From NCBI GenBank assembly GCA_009823395.1, contig CM020508.1, positions 7,640,515 to 7,704,514 on the forward strand: 64,000 nt of DNA, written 5' to 3'. The position numbers were made by a program, and so were the translations under genes. This document shows, piece after piece, positions 1 to 11,370 of this stretch (positions are counted from its first letter, which is position 1; each line of letters opens with the position of its first letter). A model generated the notes under the pieces. The model made no database searches, was not told the origin of the DNA, and was given only the letters and a program-made list of their open reading frames with translations. This DNA is from Thamnaconus septentrionalis (Eukaryota > Chordata > Actinopteri > Tetraodontiformes > Monacanthidae).

Positions 1-1304
1 ACACAATGAGCCTGCTAATATCGACAAGGGGAATTCCGTGACTTTGACTGGACACATAGATCAACATTATGGCTAAAAGAAAAACAAGAAAAAAAAACAG
101 TATCACTCAATTGCTGCGTCATCAACTTTGTGTGCAGGTATAAAAGGAAGCTGCATGTGACTTTAAAAAAAAAAAAAAAGTGGACAAAACATGAGGGAAA
201 CAACAGCCTTGGCACCGAAGAGCAGTGTTTCAAATCAGTAAGCACCTTTAATAAGAGTAACCACGATGATGACAATGAGTTAGAAACATCATTAAATTCT
301 ACATCAGAAAGGTGCCAGTCCTGCTCCATCAAGTGTACCTTTGTGTTTTGTTTTTTTTCTACAATGATCAGCTGTACAATAGCCAAAGAAAAGAATAATC
401 GGTTTAAGCTAAATGTAAAGTTACACACAACCTCTACAAGGACATGTCTCCTCTTTGGTCAATACTGACTCACAGGGTAAAACACGCGCTCACACTCACA
501 CAGGGCAGGGAATTATTTCCTTCAGCACGCGAGATACGTTGAACTGTGTCGCCCTCCAGTGGATGGAATCGGGACACCAGCATCTCCATCTGTACGGGTA
601 TCAACAGGTTGGCACCTGGACTGACTTTAACAACCCTGAGGCGTTCCCTCTGCAGTCACATCTGTGCAGCTGCCAATCAGAAGATTCAGGGAAGAGACAT
701 GTCGAAAAATTCACAACATTCACCTTCAATTTGCCCGCGACGATACAAAAGAACCCAGACCAGATTGAATGTTATGGGAAAAAGAAAAAAAATAGAAACA
801 TTGACAGTCGACATGATTGTCTGTAAATTTACAAATCTGCTCAAAGCTTTTTTTTGTGTAGGAAAATATCAACAAATACTGAATTGAAGAGTGTAGGCAA
901 GTTGTTTTGATGTTTGGCAAGTCCGTTTGATCTCGTTTCAATTTTTTTTTTTTTCAATAAAAAGTCAGTTTGTTAAAAAAAAAAAATGTAATGTGATGAA
1001 ATCCGCGTGGAGGTTTCGATCCAGTGGAGTTTCAGGAGAAGAGACATCTGGCCGACGCTGCCGGTCTATTGCTCAAACGGGGGCAAGAGTGAGGTGGGGG
1101 GGCTCCAGCTGGTGGTGGGGGGGAGGTCAGGTCATCAGGTGGGCCGGGGCTGCTGTGGGGGCTCCTAATGCTCAGGTCTCCGAGCTGCGCTGGCTGTCGA
1201 CGAAAGCCTTTTGAACCCTACAAAAGTTAAAAATCAGAGTTGGGGATCGTATTCACAAAAACAAAGCCGTCTTTGAGTTGAGGTTGCGCGCCAGCCCACC
1301 TGTG
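1..1304 (-). other. mbd3 3'UTR and downstream sequence
   Basis: No reading frame here resembles a known protein. By position it is the mbd3 3'UTR followed by intergenic DNA. No AATAAA is seen on the minus strand; the only weak signal is ATTAAA at 247-252, so the transcript end is not fixed. Poly-A/T runs lie at 164-179, 941-957 and 975-986. Confidence 0.4.
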
Positions 1305-1452
1305 CTATACACTCTCCATGTCCTCGCTGACGTTGCCCTCCTCCTTCAGGGCCTCGCTATCGCTGGCCGCCTCCTCCACGTGGGCCAGCATGTCGGCCAT
1401 CAGCGCCTCCTCCAGCCTCTTCCTCACGCTGTACACCAGCTCCTCCTGCTTC
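1305..1452 (-). CDS. mbd3: mbd3 last coding exon
   Basis: Encodes the coiled coil KQEELVYSVRKRLEEALMAD, then MLAHVEEAASDSEALKEEG and SEDMESV with stop TAG at 1305-1307. Acceptor CGTGCAG. This helix is the family's p66/GATAD2-binding coiled coil. Confidence 0.92.
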
Positions 1453-4400
1453 CTGCACGCGGACACAACAGGAAGTGGTTAAGCGCGGGCAGTGGCGGCC
1501 GGACGAGACCGTGCGAGGCTAGTGTTACTAAATGGGTTCCAGTTCGGGAACGCGAGGATGCCAAAATGATGATGGCTCAAGCAACTCAGGGAAAAAATAT
1601 ATAAATAAATGAATCAGGGCTGTCAAATGATTACGTTTTTTTAATCGTGATTAATCGCAGAATCTTCGTAGTTAATTGCGATTAATTGCGGTTTGAATTG
1701 CACGTGTAAAATTCTGTTATTTTGCATTTCAAGGCAGTTTTAACTACGGGTTAGTAAAAGGGACAAACAGGCTTACGCCGGGTTCACACCGGCAGTGGAG
1801 GTGCGCGCCGCTTCGAGTCTGGCGTGAACGACGATTAAAAAAAATGAACACAGCCATTGAAAAAAGTTTGGCCGGCAAGACTTTTCTCCCTGCTCTCCTC
1901 TTCTCTTCTCCAAGGCCCTCTGCAGTCTACAGAAAGGATCATTTTGTTCTGTCCAACACTCAAAGGATTTGGAATCAAGGCTGTGGGCTTCCAGACACCT
2001 CTGTAAACACTCCAATCTGGCAGAACCATGCGTTTTTACCATCTCTTACAGACACAGCATTCAGAGAGTGGAGGAGGTTGGGTATTGTTCGTCTAAAAGA
2101 TCTTTATTTTGAAGGAGACTTTGGCTCCTTTGAACAACTGCAGTCCAAATTCTCCCTTCCAAAATCTATTTTTTTCAGATACTTAAAAGTGAGGCACTAC
2201 TTCCGACAGGTTACTGGGTCATATGAATTACCACCCGAAAATACGGCTTTAATCAAGTCTCTCCCAGGCCCTCCCGAAGCAAAACACCTAATCTCAGCAA
2301 TAGTTGGTTACTTCTCAAGTACTCTGGATTCGTCAGCTATTTAAATAAAACAAGCCTGGGAGGGTGAGCTGGGTATTGAGATTGAGGATGAATCATGGGA
2401 TGAGGTATTAGCTAATATTAAATCTTGCTCAATTAATGCAAGACTCCAATTGATCCGGTACAAAATAGTTCATAGACTACATTACTCTAGAGTCCGATTG
2501 AACAAAATCTTTTCTAATCTCTCTCCACTGTGTAATAAATGTAATGCAGTGGAAGGTACTCTTGCTCATCACTTCTGGACCTGTCCGAAACTACACAACC
2601 TTTGGTCCCTCATTTTTCAGTGGTTTTCTTTGACCTTTAATATCATTGTAACACCTGACCCCGAGACTGCTCTGCTGGGACATTGTAACACTTTGAAAAA
2701 ACTGTTTCACCCCCTCTTTTCTTTTTGTCTGTGTTTTGTTTTTTGTTTAGTTTAGTTTTTTCTGTTGTTTTAGTCGTTTACTTTCTTATTACTGTGTGTC
2801 TTGGTCACTGTCCCGTTGTTCCTTTTTTGATGTAAGTTAATTGAAAATTTTCAGAAATAAAGTGTTCAAAAAAGAATGTACGCGTTATGGATTGCACTTA
2901 ACTAATCACGATTAATGTGTTAACGCTGACAGCCCTAAAATAAACAAATCAGGCTCAAACACAGTAAACGGACAAAACAGAATGGGTGTGCAGACGCGAA
3001 CGCCAACCTGATGTCCTCGTCGGTGACTATGAAGGCCTTGCAGAGCGGCTGGGCGGTGTTGAGCCACACCCCCGGGTTCTTCTCCACGGCCGCAGACAGC
3101 TGGCCAGTGATGGGAGCAGCGCTGGTGTGCAGGGCGCTGGCGATGGCCGACAGGAGGGTCTTATCGGTGCATCCCGGGCCGACGCCTGAGAGACCAACCC
3201 GCCGGTTAGAGGAAACTCGACAGTAAAGAAACAGGCGACCGTAACAGCTGAAAAAAAAAAAAAAAAAGGGGCAAAATTTGCCTTGAAGTCCTTTCGGCAG
3301 TTCCATCGTCTTCACCAGCTCCTCTGCGATGTCGAAGGCGTTGAGCCCGCTGAGCTTCTTCTCCCAGAACAGCTGTGAGGAAACCGAGAGGACAACATCA
3401 GCTTGAGGCGAGATGAAAAGATGAAAGGAAAAGACGAAGACAAGTCCAGCAACAACTGGCTGCAGCTTCTTTCTTTTTTTGACGCATTTGAACTCCACTC
3501 TGGTTCTTCCAGTTCTACGGACGTGAGCGGCGTCGGGCAACACGTGACAGATGACGGTTGACGCGGAGCAGCGAGCGAACCTGTCGGGGCTGGTCGACCG
3601 CTTTCTGAGGATCCGTCTTGACTTTGTTGCTGGGGTGGTTGGTGACTTTCGTAACGGGCTGCTTGAAGATGGACGCCGTCTGTCTCACTGGGAGCGACGT
3701 GTTCAGGTCGGGTTTCCCCTGGAGAACACAAGGATGAGGAGCATCAGAAGGGAGAACGCAACCGTGCAAAGTGACCAAGATAAGAGCGTCCAGTCACGTG
3801 GTCACCAACTGCACATAGTTTAGTAAGCCACAAGACAAACAGCTCTTCATACCAGCAATGCAACTATCACCAAAACACACACATACTGTATGTCGTCAGA
3901 GCAAAAATCCCAAAATACTGAGCATCATTCAGGGCTACTGAAGAAACAAGAAAATACGTCCGCGCCACCATTAATATTATTATCAGCAAATGAAAGCAGT
4001 TATTTCGTTTTTGGTGACTTTGTCTCACTAAATACAGTCCAATATATTTTCTACTCCATTTTTTGCCAACAAATCCCTTCTAAAGTTACACAATGGGCTC
4101 TCAGATCAGGGTGTCTTACACTGAAATAAATGTAATCATACCTTTATTTGTTTGTATCAAAACAGCCACTGCTGCATTGATGTAGGCTATTATTACATAA
4201 GCTATTTGTGCAAACAGGAAATGCAACTTTTTCAGAACATCCAACCAAACATTTAGTTCTACGACCGCCTGGAATCAGGTTCTATTCTGGAACCGGCGGC
4301 CGGCGCTCTGTCAGCCGCTTTTGTCTCACCTTGTTCTGGTTGTTGTTGTCATAGCGCAGCCTCTGCCGGTTCTTGTTCAGCTTGCTCATCAGCATCTTCC

Positions 4401-5920
4401 CCGTGCGGAAGTCGAAGGAGCTGAGGTCCATCTGGTTACCAAGGTAACGGGCCAGCTGAGGCTTGCTCCGAAACTTCTTCCCAGATGGACTGGCGGGAAG
4501 GGGGACGAGAGGAAAATACACATGACCGCAATCGTCTTTTTTGTGTGTGTATACATATGAAAGAGCAAATAACAAGAAGAGACTTGGAACAAAAAAGCAG
4601 GTGACCAAAAGACACAAGTCACTCCTTGGTAAAATAAAAAAATAATAACACTCACACCCACACCAAACAGAATAGTACAAAACCAGAGCCACAACATGCA
4701 ACAGGTCAAGAGGCAAACGGAGCGCATTCAAGTTGGGCACTGAGATGGCACTGAGAACCACATCACTCGGTGGGATGGATGCAACCCTGGATGGAAGACT
4801 CCCCCTAAACCCTGATGTCCTACCAAGTAAGCTGCACCACTTCACACTGTCAGCACCTGGACTGGAATTAACCATGTAAACGATGTAAAAACAACAACAA
4901 CAACAACAACAACAGCACAGCCTTGAAAAAACTGAGCAGCGGAAGTGAAGAAGCACGATGTCAGAAGATGAAAACCAAACATGGCAGCACTTAAACACTT
5001 GACCGAAGAGAGATGACTCAGGATGGGGAGGAGGAGAAAGGAGGGTGGAGGAGGAAGAGGATGATGAGGAGGAGGTGTAGGGGGGGGGGCTCCGCATGGC
5101 GAGGAGCAGCAATAACTGGTAGCCGGAGAGGCGATGAGCACAACAACAACAACGATGACAGCAGCAGGTACAAACAAACTATGGGTGGATTGCGTGCCAG
5201 TATAGTCATGCAGACGTGTCTGACATCACACAGCAACAGTCACACAGCAGTAGGAGGGTGCGAGGTGGCCTACCACAGACTATACAACCGACCCGCCTCC
5301 CCCCTGTCTGGCCTCTGATCCTCATCTTGCTCTTCTCCTCTGCTAAATGAAAACATATCTGGCGTTGTTGAGTCACTTCAGTAGGAAATGAAGAAGAAAA
5401 AGTGTGGTTGTGGTGGTGGAGGAGGAGGAGGAGGAGGAGGAGGAGGAGGAGGAAGGAGGAATAACAACTGGGTAGAAGACACGGAGGTTTGGCGTTTATT
5501 CATCTCAAGGCCGCGTCCGGCGATTAATACAACTACTACAACAACAACAACTACTGCTGCTGCTGTTGCTAGCACTTCTACCACAACTAGCCTGGCTGGC
5601 TGGCTGGCTGGCTGGCAACCTTATCCCAACACTTGCGCGACGATGTGGCCTGAACCGGCTCCCAAACTTTACAGACCTAGCACCCCACCCCCACCCCCCC
5701 TCCACCCCAACGACGGTCCTCCTTCAATCACACTCTCCGTTCACTTTCCGTCCCGTGCATCATCATCATCATCTACTTATTGAACACAAGCCCCTCGGTG
5801 GTTTAAGTACCTAAAGTAATAGACATCGCTTTTTCCAGCGGACAAACCCGACTTTCTGGTCACTTCTTCCATTTTCCAGCCCTTGGGGAGAGCCGTGCAA
5901 TCCCACCTCTTCTTCTCCAT
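1305..5920 (-). CDS. mbd3: mbd3, methyl-CpG-binding domain protein 3 (six coding exons)
   Basis: Nuclear subunit of the NuRD/Mi-2 deacetylase-remodelling complex. Coding exons: 5811-5920, 4330-4489, 3581-3718, 3282-3372, 3008-3185, 1305-1452. They sum to 825 bases (274 residues plus stop) and every junction keeps phase. The MBD covers about residues 1-72, starting MEKKRWDCTALPKGW, with Lys30 and Tyr34 as in MBD2-type methyl-CpG binders rather than the His30/Phe34 I recall for mammalian MBD3. The middle (LPVRQTASIFKQPVTKV) and the coiled-coil region (KQEELVYSVRKRLEEALMAD) match MBD2/3 family regions that contact NuRD partners. The long acidic tail I recall for human MBD3 (291 residues) is missing; the end is short and reads SEDMESV. 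Start chosen at the ATG in 5918-5920, the family start. Intron 4 appears to use a GC donor. The next gene, uqcr11, is in the same order as in human. The a/b duplicate cannot be decided here. Confidence 0.95.
1615..2937. mobile_element. hAT-like element with terminal inverted repeats, carrying a LINE insertion
   Basis: The left end starts AGGGCTGTCAAATGATTACG and the right end, read on the minus strand, starts AGGGCTGTCAGCGTTAACAC. Both are followed by an AATCGTGATTA-type motif. The flanking octamers AAATGAAT and AAATAAAC agree at six of eight positions, consistent with a worn 8-bp hAT target duplication. No transposase frame is visible, so it is non-autonomous. It lies in the last mbd3 intron. 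Confidence 0.6.
1905..2876 (+). mobile_element. 5'-truncated L1-type LINE, ORF2 C-terminal fragment
   Basis: The plus frame reads through the C-terminal region of a fish L1-like ORF2: RKDHFVLSNTQRIWNQG, then WEGELGIEIEDESWDEVLAN, ARLQLIRYKIVHRLHYSRVR, and the zinc-knuckle-like LCNKCNAVEGTLAHHFWTCP. A single in-frame stop at 2342-2344 breaks the frame, so it is dead. The 3' end runs to AAATAAAGTGTTCAAAAAAG near 2857-2876. The reverse transcriptase core and endonuclease are absent, as expected for 5' truncation. Confidence 0.8.
3008..3185 (-). CDS. mbd3: mbd3 coding exon 5
   Basis: Encodes GVGPGCTDKTLLSAIASALH to CKAFIVTDEDIR, the most conserved C-terminal block of MBD2/3. Acceptor CTCTCAG after a pyrimidine tract, donor GTTGGC. 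Confidence 0.93.
3282..3372 (-). CDS. mbd3: mbd3 coding exon 4 (GC donor)
   Basis: Encodes LFWEKKLSGLNAFDIAEELV and on to PKGLQ plus one base. Acceptor CCTCACAG. The reading frame needs the exon to end CAAG followed by GCAAAT, a GC-AG intron; no GT lies where the frame and the family sequence would allow. Confidence 0.9.
3581..3718 (-). CDS. mbd3: mbd3 coding exon 3
   Basis: Forty-six codons in phase 0, GKPDLNTSLPVRQTASIFKQ through DQPRQ, the conserved linker after the MBD. Acceptor TTCTCCAG, donor GTTCGC (a weak but GT donor). Confidence 0.93.
3719..4329 (-). other. mbd3 intron 2, no feature seen
   Basis: AT-rich intron between the MBD exons and the linker exon. No conserved coding frame, RNA gene or clear transposon end was seen. 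Confidence 0.6.
4330..4489 (-). CDS. mbd3: mbd3 coding exon 2
   Basis: Second half of the MBD (SPSGKKFRSKPQLARYLGNQ, then FDFRTGKMLMSKLNKNRQR). Acceptor CCGCCAG and donor GTGAGA. 160 bases fit phase 2 in, phase 0 out. Confidence 0.94.
5414..5455. repeat. (GGA)n microsatellite
   Basis: About fourteen GGA units in mbd3 intron 1; translated it gives poly-Gly or poly-Pro frames that are not genes. Confidence 0.9.
5591..5616. repeat. (GGCT)n microsatellite
   Basis: Six tandem CTGG units in mbd3 intron 1. Confidence 0.88.
5811..5920 (-). CDS. mbd3: mbd3 coding exon 1
   Basis: Encodes residues 1-36 plus two bases, the first half of the MBD, with Lys30 and Tyr34. Donor GTACTT follows directly (5805-5810). 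Confidence 0.93.
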
Positions 5921-8282
5921 TTACCGCCGCGGCTCGCCCTACTAGTCCGCTGCGAGTTTGTTTTTGGTTTTTTTTTAAGAGGCTACGCGCCGGTGGTTAT
6001 TATTATAATTTTAGTTCTCCCTCTTTCGGGCTCCGAGGCCTTATCGTCTCTTACGCTTTTGTTTGGACCATGCTACAACACGAGCCCTCGGTAATGGGAT
6101 CTCCCGGCTAACAGCAGCGACTCCCGTCTTTGTCGCGCCGCAGATCGTTCCGCCGCGGAGCTCCAGCCGCATTACTCCCCGCCCGGCTAGTCTCGCCCCG
6201 CGCCGGGGGCGCCAGGGCAACTACATCCGCAAGGATAACATCTAGGGCATCGGGCGGCGGAGCTCACGAGACAAGGCAGGAAGACGCCGCCGGAGTCCTT
6301 CGCCGTAAAAGCACAATTGCGAGGCCGAACGTTATCGTAGGCTTACGTTTTAACTGGAAGCGTATGCAGTAACTGCAATTAGACATATCACATCGCTGTG
6401 ATTGATCAACCCGGTAGTTTGTTAATACATTTGGAACAACTTGCATCTATATTTCTATTTTTTCCTTTTGCAGAAGCCGAGAGACTCCTCAAAATTTAGT
6501 TGTGCTTGCATTTTGACAAAAATAAATAAATCTTGGATTGAGTCTTGAATATTTATTTATTTATTTATTTTCTTAATATTTTCATTGGTTAATTTGTCTC
6601 TGTTTTTGACTCAGAATGTTGGAGTTTTAGTAACGCAACTAATTTGGGAGAGAAAAAAAATGTTTCCAGGAAGTAATTATGACACATGTATGTTTATTTT
6701 GATTTGTACTGCCCCTTTAACATATGTGTCTAGGTAAGAAGTCGTGCAGGTCATATATGACTGTCAGGTTCATCGAGTTCAATCGGTGCAGCCAAACCAG
6801 CTCAGGAAAGAAAAAAATACTATAAACTCGAAAACAAAAATATTTTGTCAAAGTCTTCTGGCGTGTACCATTTCCGTACCCAAAAGCATGCAGCAAAACA
6901 CGAGAGCAATGTTGTTGTTTTTTTTGTTTTGTTTTTGTTTTTAGGTTGCACGTATTTTATTGCTAAAAACCCTCGTGGTTCGGCTTCCGTTTTGTTTTGA
7001 AACACCAACCGGATGTTTGAATCGTCTTCCATCCAGCTTGACACTGGTGGCTGGCCGCCTCATCAACGTTAAACCTATGGGGCACATAAATTCAACAGCC
7101 GATACAAATAGTGCGCGAAGGGTGACGGCGTAGATCCGCTGACAGCAAAGCACGACCGACGCACAATATTCACATTTACACACACGAAATCACCGCGCCG
7201 GTGGAGTCAAATTTCCTGCGGTGATCCGGTAACACGGCGTGCGAAAACTTTCACGTCTTCAGCTCGGCGACATGAAACCGGAGAGCCGCCGTCGTTTTCG
7301 ACCACCACAATGCTCCCCGTTGTCGTTCCGTGCTCGAGCCGGCTTTTATGAATGAACAAAGTAGATCGCATTGATTTCAGGCAGAGGCACCATTTTACAA
7401 ACATGTCATGCATTAATGGAGGGTTTGTGTGTGTGTGAGAGACAGAGAGAGAGAGAGAAAGGCGAATGCAGAAACCATATGATCTGCACTACGCGACATA
7501 GGAATTTGCGTCGGACTAACACACTACCGGTGTCGTGCGTAACAACCGTTTTCTATGAAAAAACAGACGTAATCTGCAAAACTGGGCCATGTCGCAATAA
7601 TGCTTTTATGAAGGCGAACATCCAAAGCCGTAGGCCAGAGCGACGCTTTTTTCCCCCTTTTTTTGTGCAAATGCGCGACCACCGAGTGCACTTGCTAAAT
7701 GTATAACGAAAACGACACATCGCGCATCGAACGCCGCGTTTACAACCGCTATCTCGCCTTTTATTGCGCAGTTATTGTCCCGTAAACGGCGCACTTACTT
7801 GCTTTTATCCATCTTGAAGACACAATCTCGTTTTCAAGCCTCTCGCTATGTTAAATCCCTTCTCCCCACTCCTCTTTCAGTCCCCTCCCCCTTCCATGGG
7901 AGAAAATGAAAGACATTATCCACGTAAATTTCGCTGTCTGGCTGACGATATGAACAAAACCAGCGCCTGGGCCGGCGCGCGATCGTGCGCGAAGGGGAAA
8001 ATATGCAGTTTTAAAGAAGCAGATGTCGAGACTTAATAATGGCTTAATCTTTATTTAAGAAAATAATTCGGAGTGCAGTCCAGGCTGTCATGTTCACAAG
8101 CATCAAATTTACAGTGAGCAAACACAACACACACACACTTACATGTTTTGATCAATTTATTCCGCACAAATTTGCATTAAAATCACTTGAGGACAAAATA
8201 GATTTTTTTCCTCATAAACCGCTCACCATGCAGTTTGAAACATTAATTCAACAGATGACATCTTGTGGAATAAATTGACACA
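5921..8282 (-). other. mbd3 5'UTR, promoter side and spacer to uqcr11
   Basis: CpG-containing sequence directly upstream of the mbd3 start (about 5921-6330), consistent with a housekeeping promoter, then AT-rich DNA. A GT/GA run sits at 7424-7460. No other gene is supported. The exact transcription start is not visible. Confidence 0.45.
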
Positions 8283-8463
8283 TTTAAGGTAAATTAAATA
8301 TTTATTCTTTCTAAATAAAAGTCAGCAAACAGCATTTGTACAGTACATCCATGATCCAAACTACTACAAGGCTCTGTGTGGATGTTCAAGCCAAGTACAT
8401 CCACCTCCAAGCTTGCAGCGATTTGGAAATCAACCCACGTGCCCATTCCATTATTTTCTGGTC
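8283..8463 (-). other. uqcr11: uqcr11 3'UTR exon
   Basis: Acceptor GCTTTCAG is followed by non-coding sequence containing a minus-strand AATAAA at 8301-8306. The coding part ends just before the preceding donor, so this exon is untranslated. Confidence 0.6.
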
Positions 8464-9148
8464 CTGAAAGCAGAAAAACATTGATAATTTATTGTCAATA
8501 CATCTAAATAGTGACAATGTGAAACTCTTCATGAGGGGGGTGGGGACACAAAGTTAAGAAGTGGTCTTGGTTGTTGGAACATCACATTAATAATTATTAC
8601 TAAGAGTCAATGTGCAAAGATATTTAAAATAGTTAACTAATGATCACATTCCTATTTCACATTAACATAACTTAAATCTCTGTAGCGTGAATCAGTTCAT
8701 AATATACTTGCTGGAAAACGGCTTGCTTAACAAAAAAGGAAAAATACTCTTTTGTCAAGCTTGAGACAAGAATGAGCACAAGAACCTCAATATCGGACAG
8801 ACACTACCTGATATAAGCAAGTCAGCTTCAACTTGAATTAGAAGCCATTTCAATGATTTGTTGACCAATAACAAGACAATGGAAGCCCTGCTGCTGAAAC
8901 TTTGCATCATGCAGCATCATGCAATCACATTCCTGTCTAGTCCTTAGCTTTACAATTCTCTTTTTTCCCGCTCTCACAGAACCTTGTTTGACCTCAGTGT
9001 GTTGTTAGTGTCCCATTACATCGGAGCAGCAGTCAAGGACTGCACCTGTCTGTATTTTATCACAGTACCTGGGTGGAGCTAAAGCTCATAAATAGTCAAC
9101 TAAACTAAATCACACAGGTCTACAGTTGGTTAGCAGCACAACACTCAC
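8464..9148 (-). other. uqcr11 last intron, no feature seen
   Basis: AT-rich intron within the 3'UTR; nothing recognisable on either strand. Confidence 0.5.
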
Positions 9149-9167
9149 ATTGTGGTTGTAAGGGATT

Positions 9168-9288
9168 TCACTCGTCTTTGACAAATTTCTGTTTAATGTA
9201 TGGGACATAGTCCAGAAATAATCGCCAGTCTGTGAAGTGGACAAGTGCCACGCCGCCAACTGTTCCCCAGGCAACCATGTTTGGCACC
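9168..9288 (-). CDS. uqcr11: uqcr11 coding exon 2
   Basis: Encodes the transmembrane helix and C-terminus; acceptor TTTCAAATAG, stop at 9168-9170, exon continuing to about 9149. Confidence 0.92.
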
Positions 9289-10211
9289 CTATTTGAAAAA
9301 TAAAGAAAGAAAGAAAATAAGAATAAGTCACTAACAGCCTTCATGCAAAAACCGCTATGTACTTGAACGCGTATCTAGGTCAAATTAAAATAATCAATAA
9401 TAGAATTAACAGCTAGCAACACGAATCTTGACTGATATGCAAGTTTATTAAGCTCGTTTGGCTTCCTTCAGTTCTTTACACTCTAAAATCATCCACATAT
9501 TATCAAATGAAGAATCAATCTACACCGGAGACACATTTTTAAGGAAAAGGGCTTCGGTTTTAAAAGACGTGAATGCCAATTCTAGAAAACAAGTACTCGG
9601 GAAGCAAGCGCACGCGTTGTTAATGACCATTTTGTTGATATGACTATGTTATGAGTAGCATGAGTAGAACACTCCATATCCTTGGAATCAGTGGCCTAGG
9701 AGGTTGGGATTAGCGGGATTAGACTGCGTTAATTATGAGGAGAGAAAAGGTGATGACTCCTTAAACATTTTATGACCTTAACATGTTTTTTTGTTTGTTT
9801 CTTGAAAGTTATACAGATCATTAGTCTAGAAGTTTGGCTAGAAATGTCCTCATTGAGACTGGTTTATAAAGTAACAGAACGAAATAAAATCTGTCAACTT
9901 ACATGACTTTAATGAGTTTATTCCTGGATGTTCATTATGTATTTCCATTTAGAAAGTAAGACTGGCCAACTAGCCTTGTTAGCCTACAATTAAAGGCAAC
10001 AACAGAGGTGCTAAGCTAATGTTAGCTAGTAACACAAGCGGGTCACACAGAAGGACACAGGCGTTCGTCGCTTCATTTGGAACGTGACAGCAGACTTTCT
10101 AAACGTATTCCTACAATTGCAGCAAAGCTTTGTTAATGACCTGACTTACCACGTCCTTAAAATGGTGATATACTTGGCACCGACGACTTTGTTCAGAATC
10201 TTTTGGACCAT
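9168..10211 (-). CDS. uqcr11: uqcr11, cytochrome bc1 complex subunit 10 (6.4 kDa)
   Basis: Small single-pass inner-membrane subunit of respiratory complex III (subunit 10/XI). Coding exons 10150-10211 and 9168-9288 join in phase to 60 residues (human has 56). It starts MVQKILNKVVGAKYITILRT, then W at the junction. The membrane segment WGTVGGVALVHFTDWRLFLD is followed by YVPYIKQKFVKDE and TGA. The pattern WG-V-A-V-FTDWR is diagnostic of the family. Start chosen at the ATG in 10209-10211. The donor shortly after the stop (GTGAGT at 9143-9148) and the acceptor at 8464-8465 mark a separate 3'UTR exon. It sits between mbd3 and tcf3 as in human. Confidence 0.93.
9289..10149 (-). other. uqcr11 intron 1, no feature seen
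   Basis: No coding frame, transposon end or RNA gene was recognised. Confidence 0.55.
10150..10211 (-). CDS. uqcr11: uqcr11 coding exon 1
   Basis: Twenty codons plus two bases, the N-terminal matrix-side segment. Donor GTAAGT at 10144-10149. Confidence 0.9.
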
Positions 10212-11370
10212 CCTGACCTTGCTGCGGAGCTTGACTGAGTGGAGTTGAATGTTTTCTCGGTGGCGGCTGTGAAGGACCCCAGGCCGGGCTGCCTCGTCAT
10301 TCGCCTGTTCATAAAAACGAATGAGCTGCGCGCAAGGGCCCAGGGTCGTTTCAGGCCACGGCTCCAAATTTAACAAGACAGTTAAATTTGTTTCCGTTTT
10401 TTTCTCTTTTGCACCGTACTGTGTTCTGCCACCATCCAGCCGCAACTACAACAGGAAACGCGGTTATAAAAAGATGATAACTTAAGAACTCAATGTCGAA
10501 AATTCTACTTTTTTTAAAATCATGTTTTCAGCATGTTCTTGCCATCAAATTGCAAATATGAATAAAATCGATTTTCCGCACCACAATGTACCCTTTATAA
10601 CAAAGTGCACCTTTATTTTCCCTTTTAACGTATACAATATGCAAATGCCAAAACAATGTAAAAGTCAAATCTACCGTGACAATGACACATTGTCAGGTCA
10701 TTCTCAGCTCTCCAGAGTGAGGTGGACTAATTAGTACTGTGCTTACCTGGGAATTACTGAACAAGTGATTTTATTTATGGTCTTTTATACCAAAATAAAA
10801 TCAGTCCCAGCAACAAAAATTCAGTTGGTAAAATTTTAAAATTGACTGAAACAAGTTATTTCCTTCCGTTTGTGGTCATGTTAATAAATTGTCAACACAT
10901 CCACACCCTAAAATAACTAATAACGGCTTGAAAGCAGATGGTACATTACAACAATGCTGAATGACATCAGGTTTGAGTTACTGTATTAATTCACAATAAA
11001 ATTTTAAAGTTTTTCTTTTTGGCTAATATTAAATCTTAAAACAAGGTTTTTCATATTCCAGAGAATATGAAAAAATATCTGATTCCCTGCAGCAAATATA
11101 GTGCACTCTGATATGTAGAGACTAAACAAAGTATGAAGATATTCCAATAGTAGAATTCATGTAGCATAAACTCTTTAGATTAAAACATTGTATCGTGTTA
11201 TGGTGCCAAGGACTGCGACAGTTTATCTTTAAATGTCAGCGATTCCGTGAAATGGAGCACAAAGGACGGTATACCAGAACCCAGTCCCATGAAATCAACA
11301 GCAGTTTGGACATATGCAACCCAAGTTGAAGAGATGGAAATAAAGAAATAAAAACTTAGGATCTAGGTAA
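10212..11370. other. uqcr11 5' flank and spacer to tcf3 3' end
   Basis: Short spacer that must hold the uqcr11 promoter. AT-rich beyond about 10450. No gene seen. Confidence 0.5.

Larger units (their letters stand above)
4490..5810 (-). other. mbd3 intron 1 with short tandem repeats
   Basis: No coding evidence beyond the flanking exons. It holds a CAA run (4890-4915), a GGA run (5414-5455) and a GGCT run (5591-5616). The glycine-, proline- and valine-rich frames here come from these repeats. Confidence 0.7.

Noticed and set aside
5378..5783. Poly-Gly/poly-Pro frames on both strands
   Set aside because: Arise from GGA, CAA and GGCT repeats in mbd3 intron 1.
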